NCBI GenBank assembly: GCA_009746045.1
Contig: RPFO01000184.1
Span: forward strand, 514,881 to 578,880
DNA length: 64,000 nucleotides
DNA from: Mesostigma viride
Taxonomy: Eukaryota; Streptophyta; Mesostigmatophyceae; Mesostigmatales; Mesostigmataceae
Reading direction: 5' to 3'
A model generated the notes under the pieces. The model was not told the origin of the DNA and made no database searches. It saw only the letters and a list, made by a program, of their open reading frames with translations. Below, one piece after another: positions 56,345 through 64,000 of this stretch. Position 1 is the stretch's first letter. Each line of letters begins with the position of its first letter. The position numbers were made by a program, and so were the translations under genes.

Positions 56345-57461
56345 CAAGCGTGGGGGGCCAAGGCCCCCCACGAATTCGGACGCACTACGCCACCAGGGGC
56401 CCTGAGGCCTTCGCCGAAAGCTTCGACCCGCCGGGCGGAGCGCCCGCCTACCGGGCCGGCCCCTACGCCGGGGGGCGAACGCTCGGCGGCCTTCCTTCGG
56501 GGGCTTCCCATCGCGCGCGCTCGCGCCGGCCCGCCGCACCGTCGATCCCACGCTCCGTCCCTCACGGGGAAATCTTCCAAATCAATTTTTATTCCTCGGA
56601 ACTACGAAAATTCGGCCTGAACTCGGCCTAAATTCGTTTTTATTGCTCGAAACTAGTGACCGCTCAACAAAAAACGATTTCAGGACGAATTTAGCATGCG
56701 TTCAGGGCTAAATTTCGTAGCACATTTGATTTCAGCAAAATTCAGATTCTGTCAGCGCTGAGTCCAGAATCGGCTCAGAATCTCGCAAAGTTCGTCCAGC
56801 AAGCATCGTACTACGCTCCGCTCCTCCAACTTAAATTTTGCGTGTACTTTTCAAATAAAATTCAGTCAGATCACGTTCAGACTTAAATTTCGGTCTGAAT
56901 AAAAAATTGCAACGGAAACGTTCAGTAAAACGGTTTCTGAACGAAATGATGACAACAAAACGGCCGTAACGCCCAACTTATTACGGTTTCTCAACATTTT
57001 CTGGACATGCCGTCGACTTGCCGCACTGAACGCAACAAAATTTTGGGACGGCAGCTTCCATACTCCGGAGTTGTTGTACTTCCGCGTCCCACATCCTGTA
57101 ACCGCGGGCGGGTTGTTTGATTCGCGACATTGTTTGACGGGGCGCGCAACAAGCCGACATCGTGCCGGGTTCCGTATTTTTATCTGGCCGCGGCCATTGG
57201 CTGGCCTCCCACCTGCCCGCAAAAGTGCTGAACCGGATCTGGACGTAACTGCTGTTTCAGACCCCGTTCAGACTTTGTGACAGTCGATCTCCCTAGTTTG
57301 CCACTTTTCGGGCAACTGCTCCGATTGGGCGCCACCGCGGATCTCCGAATCGCCCTGACTATCGGCCGCCCTGCGCTCGCGTTTTTCGTACGGGCCACTT
57401 TTCGGTCCTCACGGTTTGCCCAATCTTTTCGTTGGGGTTAATCGTAGTCACTAGAAGGGGA
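56345..57461 (-). mobile_element. Array unit U11 (zeta, diverged, 1,117 bp)
   Basis: Same structure as U10 and U12, with scattered substitutions and small indels. Examples are ATGATGACAAC for ATGCGGACAGG near 56,947 and TAGTGACTACG at the 5' end. Confidence 0.7.
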
Positions 57462-58577
57462 CAAGGTGGGGGGGCCAAGGCCCCCCACGAATTCGGACGC
57501 ACTACGCCACCAGGGGCCCTGAGGCCTTCGCCGAAAGCTTCGACCCGCCGGGCGGAGCGCCCGCCTACCGGGCCGGCCCCTACGCCGGGGGGCGAACGCT
57601 CGGCGGCCTTCCTTGGGGGGCTTCCCATCGCGCGCGCTCGCGCCGGCCCGCCGCACCGTCGATCCCACGCTCCGTCCCTCACGGGGAAATCTTCCAAATA
57701 AATTTTTATTCCTCGGAACTACGAAAATTCGGCCTGAACTCGGCCTAAATTCGTTTTTATTGCTCGAAACTAGTGACCGCTCAACCAAAAACGATTTCAG
57801 GCCGAATTTAGCATGCGTTCAGGGCAAAATTTCGTAGCACTTTTGATTTCAGCAAAATTTAGATTCTCTCTGCGCTGAATCCAGAATCGGCTCAGAATCT
57901 CGCAAAGTTCGTCCAGCAAGCATCGTACTACGCTCCGCTCCTGCAACTCAAATTTTGCGTGTACTTTTCAACTAAAATTAAGTCAGATCACGTTCAGACT
58001 TAAATTTCGGTCTGACTAAAAAATTGCAACGGAAACGTTCAGTAAAACGGTTTCTGAACGAAATGCGGACAGGAAAACGGCCATAACGCCCAACGTGTTA
58101 CGGTTTCAAAACATTTTCTGGACATTACGTCGACTTGCCGCACTGAACTCTACGCAACTTGGGACGGCGGGTTCAATACTTCGAAGTTTTTGTACTTCCG
58201 CGTCCCACATCCTGTAACCGCGGGCGGGTTGTTTGATTCGCGACACAGAGTTTGACGCCCGCGAAGAAGTCAACATCGTGCCGGGTTCCGTATTTTTATC
58301 TGGCCGCGGCCATTGGCTGGCCTCCCATCTGCCCGCAAAAGTGCTGAACCGGATCTGGACGTAACTGCCGTTTCAGACCCCGTTCAGAACTCCTGACAGT
58401 CGATCTGCCTAGTTTGCCACTTTTCGGGCAACTGCCCCGATTGGGCGCCACCGCGGATCTCCGGATCGCCCTGACTATCGGCCGCCCTGCGCTCGCGGTT
58501 CTCGTACGGGCCACTTTTCGGGCCTCACGGTTTGCCAAACTTTTGCGTTGGGGTTAATCGTAGTTACTAGAAGGGGA
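57462..58577 (-). mobile_element. Array unit U12 (zeta, 1,116 bp)
   Basis: A near-exact copy of U10, separated from it by the diverged U11. Its zeta 5' end joins the alpha-hairpin end of U13. Confidence 0.7.
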
Positions 58578-59288
58578 CAAGTTGGGGGCCCCTTCGGGGC
58601 CCAGACTTTTTGGCGCCTGAGCGGGCGATTGGCGCGTACACCCGCGGGGTGCGTCCTCGGGAACGCCGGCGCCACGCGGGGTGCGCAGTGCGAAGGGGCA
58701 GTGGCCGAGGGCGCCGAGGCGGGGGGGCCAGCGGGAGCCCATAAATTTCGGTTTCGTACGGCCGTTTTTGGGGCGGAGCCCCCTGCTTTCCACAGTTTCG
58801 AGCCGTTTTTTTTCCATGCTCCCCGTCTGAACACGTTCAGGTCAGTAATCTCGCAAAAATTGGCACGGAAATTGCGTGGGAAGTAGGCCGAACCGAATAT
58901 TCAACCAAAAACGCGTTCAGAAATGTGTTCGAACTAAATTTTCGTTCAGTCTGAACACTTGAAATTTGCCGTTCAGTCTGAACCCTTAGTATTTGTAGTA
59001 GGATGTTTGCTTCGGCAACAAACTCTTTGCCCTGCCGTATATGCCCCCCGGCATTTCTCGCGCATTTTGCTGAATTCGGCTTCCGTTCAGAACTGCTGAC
59101 AGTCGATCTTAGGAGGGTGTGACGGCGTTCAGACCGGCGGTTACGGGCCGTAACTCGCGGCTCCGCAGGATTTCAGGATTCGCCCTCGGGCGTGGGGGTG
59201 CGATCAGGCCGTACGGTACGGCGCCCGCGGCGATGTCAGGATGTTCGGGTTTCTCCCTTGCGCAACACGATCGTAGTTAAGTAGTTGA
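58578..59288 (-). mobile_element. Array unit U13 (short alpha, 711 bp)
   Basis: Same length and nearly the same sequence as U6, but now flanked by a zeta unit on its left. This shows that the alpha border is a real element end and not just a satellite phase. Confidence 0.72.
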
Positions 59289-60020
59289 CAAGTTGGGGGC
59301 CCCTGCGGGGCCCAGACTTTTTGGCGCCTGAGCGGGCGATTGGCGCGTACACCCGCGGGATGCGTCCTCGGGAACGCCGGCGCCACGCGGGGTGCGCAGT
59401 GCGAAGGGGCAGTGGCCGAGGGCGCCGAGGCGGGGGGGCCAGCGGGAGCCCAAAAATTTCGGTTTCGTACGGCCGTTTTGGGGGCTGAGCCCCCTTCTTT
59501 TCACAGTTTCGAGCCGTTTTTTGCCACGCTCCCCGTCTGAACACGTTCAGTTCAGTCATCTCGCAAAAATTGGCACAGAAATTGCGTGGGAAGTAGGCCG
59601 AACCGAAAGTTTAACCGAAAAACCGTTCAGACTAGGGTTCGAACTCAATTTTCTGCACATTTCCCGTTCAGTCTGAACACTCAAAATTTCCAGTTCTGAC
59701 TGAACCCTTAGTAAATCTACTACGATGTTTGGGCTTAGCTGCTTCGGTAAACAACTACCCTCCCATCCGTATATGCCCCCCGGCATTTCTCGCGCATTTT
59801 GCTGAATTCGGCTTCCGTTCAGAACACCTCAGACTCGATCTTACGCGGGTGTGACGGTGTTCAGGCCGGCGGTTACGGGCCGTAACTCGCGGCTCCGCAG
59901 GATTTCAGGATTTGCCCTCGGGCGTGGGGTTGCGATCAGGCCGTACGGTACGGCGCCCGCGGCGATGTCAGGATGTTCGGGGTTCTCCCTTGCGCAACAC
60001 GATCGTAGTTAAGTAGTTGA
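59289..60020 (-). mobile_element. Array unit U14 (short alpha, 732 bp)
   Basis: Short alpha form with a modified hairpin loop (CCCCTGCGGGG in place of CCCCTTCGGGG). A diverged GTTCAG-rich part resembles the ends of U3 and U4. Confidence 0.7.
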
Positions 60021-61002
60021 CAAGAAAAAAGTGGGGGAGGGGGGGCTATCGCCCCCCCTCCCCGACTTGAGAGGACGTGACTCGCCGCTAGCGGCCCAGA
60101 GGCCGATAGTCGACCTTCTGGGCGCCAACCGCACCGGCCCGCGCGACGCGCCAAGACCCTTCCACGGAGGACGCGCGGGCGGACGATTCCGACCGGGACG
60201 AACCGTCTCCGTGCGCCACGCGCAACGGACCCTTCCCCGTGAAGACCGTGGAAGCTCTCCGAGCGTGAGATACTTGGAAATTTCGTCACGTTCGTATCGA
60301 AAATGAAATTCTGACAAATTTTCAGCTCGGACTTGACCACTATGAATTTCAGCACACCATTCGATATACTTTAGAGATATTTCAGCGTCAGATACTTGGA
60401 AATTTCGTTACGGTCGTATCTCCAGTGAAATTCTGACAAATTTCTCCGCTCGGACTGAACCACAATCAATTTCCGCATACCATTCGATATACTAAATATA
60501 ATTTTGCGTTTCCGGTCAGCAACGCTATGAACGTTTTCGTTCATAACTGAAAATTCCGTCTCGTTTGATTCTATTTCCCCTGTTCAGGCGCGAACGTTTC
60601 TGTTCAGCACGTAACTGTCATTTCCTCTCGCTTGCTTATCAAATTTCACATCCCACGTCCTGTGCCTAAAGAAGTTTTAGTACAGATATCAGTTCGCCAA
60701 GAATTTGTTTGACGCTTAAAAAAGTCAACGCGCCGTAATTCCTGAGGCCGCGCGGATTGGCGAGACGCCCCACCTGCCCGCAAAAGTCTGAACATGTTCA
60801 GCTTTTCAGCACCCGTTCAGGAAACTCGAGAATCGATCTCCAAGGTTTGGGGATTTTCTTTGTACTACGCCGATTGGCCATCTCGCTACGGTCCTGGACG
60901 TCGTCCGCTCCCGCGCTAGGGGGCGCGGGGGACGGCCCCACCTTCGGCCTACGGCCGCGGCCAAAGTTTTCGGGCTTCATAAATCGTAGTTACATTAGGG
61001 GA
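60021..61002 (-). mobile_element. Array unit U15 (eta, 982 bp)
   Basis: A third hairpin type, GGGGAGGGGGGGC with loop TAT (60033-60065), lies next to a T-run and CTTG on minus. The body shares blocks with zeta (CTGCCCGCAAAAGT; TCCCACGTCCTG versus TCCCACATCCTG). The 5' end TCCCCTAATGTAACTACG at 61002 is the array's right edge. The border call rests on similarity to the zeta 5' end only. Confidence 0.55.
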
Positions 61003-61750
61003 AACTACGGGATTTCTTATTCCGGCGCCCAATGGCCTCCGGGACAGGCGCGCCGCGCCAGACTCGCCCGCCTTTGGGCTTTGGGCGTCTTGGAATTTGG
61101 CTTTGGGCGTCTTGGAAGTTGGCTTTGGGCGTTTGCTCTTTTGGCAGATTTCTACACTACACTGGTACTACGTAAAAAAGCACAGACTGGTGCGGCGTAA
61201 CATTTTTAAACTTGGTATAAAATTACCGCCGCACAGCCAGCCAGAACTGGACAAGGTGATGGCCGCAAGTAGTCGTTGCTGGGCTATCGTATTTGTAGCA
61301 TGGGGCGTTTCACCGAGTCTACGGTTAGCATGATGGGGAGGATTCCTAACCTTCATTATGTGGGTTAAGTAGGGGTGGTCATAGTGGCCGGTTTCCCTCG
61401 CTTCCTTGTAAACCAGGCTCTGCGTCAAGATCACAGACGACCGGGTAAGTAGTTGTTCCAGTCTGTTCTAGTTTGTATGACGCCTGCTATTAGGCGTTCT
61501 TGTTATTGTCGTTCATCATCGCCGTGACCGTCGTGGCCAGCAGCGTGCTTTTTTTACATACCGGATGGTGTCGACTTGTGTATTGATAGCGCATTGGTGA
61601 ATATCGCTGCATGGAGGAATATCGGCTACAACCCGCGGGAAAGTGCTGGCTCCAATGTTCTTTTTGTATGCAGGCTGACGGCACTGCCAAGCCGGAGACG
61701 AATATGACGCTCGTTAAAATGCCAGTCATTCAGACCGACTGCGCGACTGG
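61003..61750. other. Unassigned single-copy-looking sequence
   Basis: Short open frames exist on both strands (for example 61097-61333 on +, 61168-61434 on -) but match nothing I know. A GACCGG/GTAAGTAG near 61,440 and a TTTTGTATGCAG near 61,670 could be splice sites of an unknown + strand gene. This is weak. Confidence 0.35.
61071..61137 (+). repeat. 22-bp tandem repeat
   Basis: CTTTGGGCGTCTTGGAATTTGG-type units occur about 2.5 times, preceded by a partial copy. Confidence 0.8.
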
Positions 61751-63690
61751 TTGTGGGATACACGTTCCTGGTTGTGGGATGTGTTCCTTGTTGTGGGATA
61801 CTTGTTCCTGGTTGTGGGATACACGTTCCTAGTTGTGGGATAGTCGTTCCTGGTTGTGGGATACTTGTTCCTGGTTGTGGGATGTGTTCCTTGTTGTGCG
61901 ATACTTGTTCCTGGTTGTGGGATAGCAGTTCTTGGTTGTGGGATGTGTTCCTGGTTGTGGGATGCACGGTCCTGGTTGTGAGATGTGTTGCTGGTTGTGG
62001 GATACTTGTTCCTGGTTGTGGGATACTTGTTCCTTGTTGTGGGATACACGTTCCTGGTTGTGGGATACACGTTCCTGGTTGTGGGGTACACGTTCCTGGT
62101 TGTGGGATAGTCGTTCCTGGTTGTTGGATACTTGTTCCTGGTTGTGGGATACTTGTTCCTGGTTGTGGGATAGTCGTTCCTGGTTGTGGGATACTTGTTC
62201 CTGGTTGTGGGATACTTGTTCCTGGTTGTGGGATGCACGTTCCTGGTTGTGGGATGCACGTTCCTGGTTGTGGGATACTTGTTCCTGGTTGTGGGATACT
62301 TGTTCCTGGTTGTGGGATAGTCGTTCCTGGTTGTGGGATACTTGTTCCTGGTGGTAGGATACTTGTTCCTGGTTGTGGGATACTTATTCCTGGTTGTGGG
62401 ATACTTATTCCTGGTTGTGGGATACTTGTTCCTGGTGGTGGGATACTTGTTCCTGGTAGTGGGAAACACGTTCCTGGTTGTGGGATGTGTTCCTTGTTGT
62501 GGGATACTTGTTCCTGGTTGTGGGATAGTCGTTCCTGGTTGTGGGAAACACGTTCCTGGTTGTGGGATACTTGTTCCTGGTTGTGGGATACTTATTCCTG
62601 GTTGTGGGATACTTGTTCCTGGTTGTGGGATGCACGTTCCTGGTTGTGGGATACTTGTTCCTGGTTGTGGGATAGTCGTTCCTGGTTGTGGGAAACACGT
62701 TCCTGGTTGTGGGATACTTGTTCCTGGTTGTGGGATACTTATTCCTGGTTGTGGGATACTTGTTCCTGGTTGTGGGAAACACGTTCCTGGTGGTGGGAAA
62801 CACGTTCCTGGTTGTGGGATACTTGTTCCTGGTTGTGGGATACACGTTCCTGGTTGTGGGATACTTGTTCCTAGTGGTGGGAAACACGTTCATGGTTGTG
62901 GGATAGTCGTTCCTGGTTGTGGGATACTTGTTCCTGGTTGTGGGAAACACGTTCCTGGTTGTGGGAAACACGTTCCTGGTTGTGGGATACTTGTTCCTGG
63001 TTGTGGGAAACACGTTCCTGGTTGTGGGATACTTGTTCCTGGTTGTGGGAAACACGTTCCTGGTTGTGGGATACACGTTCCTGGTTGTGGGAAACACGTT
63101 CCTGGTGGTGGGAAACACGTTCCTGGTGGTGGGATACACGTTCCTGGTTGTGGGATACACGTTCCTGGTTGTGGGATACTTGTTCCTGGTTGTGGGATAC
63201 TTGTTCCTGGTTGTGGGATACTTGTTCCTGGTTGTGGGAAACACGTTCCTGGTTGTGGGAAACACGTTCATGGTTGTGGGAAACTTGTTCCTGGTGGTGG
63301 GAAACACGTTCCAGGTTGTAGGATACTTGTTCCTGGTTGTGGGATACACGTTCCTGGTTGTGGGAAACATGTTCCTGGTGGTGGGAAACACGTTCCTGGT
63401 TGTGGGATACTTGTTCCTAGTGGTGGGAAACACGTTCCTGGTTGTGGGATACTTGTTCCTGGTTGTGGGATACTTGTTCCTGGTTGTGGGAAACACGTTC
63501 CTGGTTGTGGGAAACACGTTCCTGGTTGTGGGAAACTTGTTCCTGGTTGTGGGAAACATGTTCCTGGTTGTGGGAAACACGTTCCTGGTTGTGGGAAACA
63601 CGTTCCTGGTTGTGGGAAACACGTTCCTCGTTGTGGGAAACACGTTCCTGGTTGTGGGAAACACGTTCCTGGTTGTGGGATAGTTGAGCA
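61750..63690 (+). repeat. 21-bp minisatellite, about 90 copies
   Basis: The unit is GGTTGTGGGATACTTGTTCC plus T. Variants of the middle are TACTTGTT, TACACGTT, TAGTCGTT, TGCACGTT and AAACACGTT. Because 21 is a multiple of three and the unit lacks stops in several frames, open frames of 373 and 477 codons (+) and 247 and 428 codons (-) appear. They overlap one another and have no gene-like composition. Confidence 0.96.
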
Positions 63691-63725
63691 AAGTTGTGGG
63701 ATGTGTTCCTGGTCCAAATATAAAG

Positions 63726-64000
63726 GGGCACGGGAATTAGCGATAGCAGAGGGGGCTCGGGAATAACGTTAGCAGAGGGGCACGGGCACTAACGTTAGTG
63801 AAGGGGCACGGGCACTAACGTTAGCAGAGGGGGCTGGGCACTAACGTTAGTAAAGGGGCACGGGCACTAACGTTAGCAGAGGGGGCTGGGCACTATCGTT
63901 AGTAAAGGGGCACGGGCACTAACGATAGGAGAGGGGGCTGGGCACTAACGTTAGTAAAGGGGCACGGGCACTGACGTTAGCAGAGGGGGCTGGGCACTAA
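63726..64000 (+). repeat. 26-bp minisatellite with CTAACGTTAG palindrome
   Basis: Two 26-bp unit types alternate: GGGGCACGGGCACTAACGTT..GCAGA and GGGGGCTGGGCACTAACGTT..GTAAA. Each carries the 10-bp palindrome CTAACGTTAG, sometimes mutated to CTATCGTTAG. The array runs off the window. Confidence 0.93.

Noticed and set aside
61168-61434. 88-codon minus-strand frame right of the array
   Set aside because: No known motif and no codon bias distinguishing it from the overlapping + strand frame.
62333-63766. 477-codon + strand frame of FLVVG repeats and 428-codon - strand frame of [14 protein letters not shown] repeats
   Set aside because: Both come from the 21-bp minisatellite, which lacks stops in several frames. 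The frames overlap on both strands, so none is supported as a gene.

Overview
The window is nuclear DNA of a eukaryote, most likely a green alga. It holds one recognisable protein gene, split by GT-AG introns of about 1 to 2.5 kb. Its GC-rich exons encode a protein of the plant/algal dihydrofolate synthase type. I see no rRNA, no convincing tRNA, no CRISPR array and no prokaryotic operon. The species is not identified.

Positions 1-10,384 (minus strand) carry the 5' part of a DHFS/FPGS (FolC-like) gene. I rebuilt six exons from splice signals and codon phase: 10384-10028, 7570-7473, 5781-5574, 3801-3739, 2669-2508 and 1061-197. They give about 584 residues: a leader, the nucleotide-binding core of the Mur-ligase fold, a long low-complexity insertion, and the start of the C-terminal half. 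The remaining exons lie beyond position 1. All five introns contain minisatellites or small duplications, the largest being a 58-bp satellite of about 25 copies in intron 1.

Positions 10,385-14,327 hold no gene I can recognise. There are several degenerate tandem duplications, a 19-bp dispersed repeat and a solitary hairpin-plus-CTTG signature at 11,521.

Positions 14,328-61,002 (47 kb) are an array of 15 head-to-tail units. On the minus strand every unit begins 5'-TC and ends 3' in a strong GC hairpin followed by CTTG. Three families with different hairpins and different 5' ends (here called alpha, zeta and eta) meet at exactly the same border. Long alpha units (4.1-7.3 kb) carry pyrimidine-rich blocks and (GGCT)n arrays, plus an AT-richer segment with exon-like stretches. 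Short units are 0.7-1.1 kb. The layout fits a nested or tandem array of non-autonomous rolling-circle (Helitron-like) elements that has become a satellite, with recent unit copying (U5/U7, U6/U13, U10/U12 and U2/U8/U9 are near-identical pairs or sets). The array contains no transposase or helicase gene, so the class assignment is inference.

Positions 61,003-64,000 are about 750 bp of unassigned sequence, then a 21-bp minisatellite of about 90 copies (open in several frames on both strands, but not a gene), then a 26-bp minisatellite with a CTAACGTTAG palindrome running off the end of the window.
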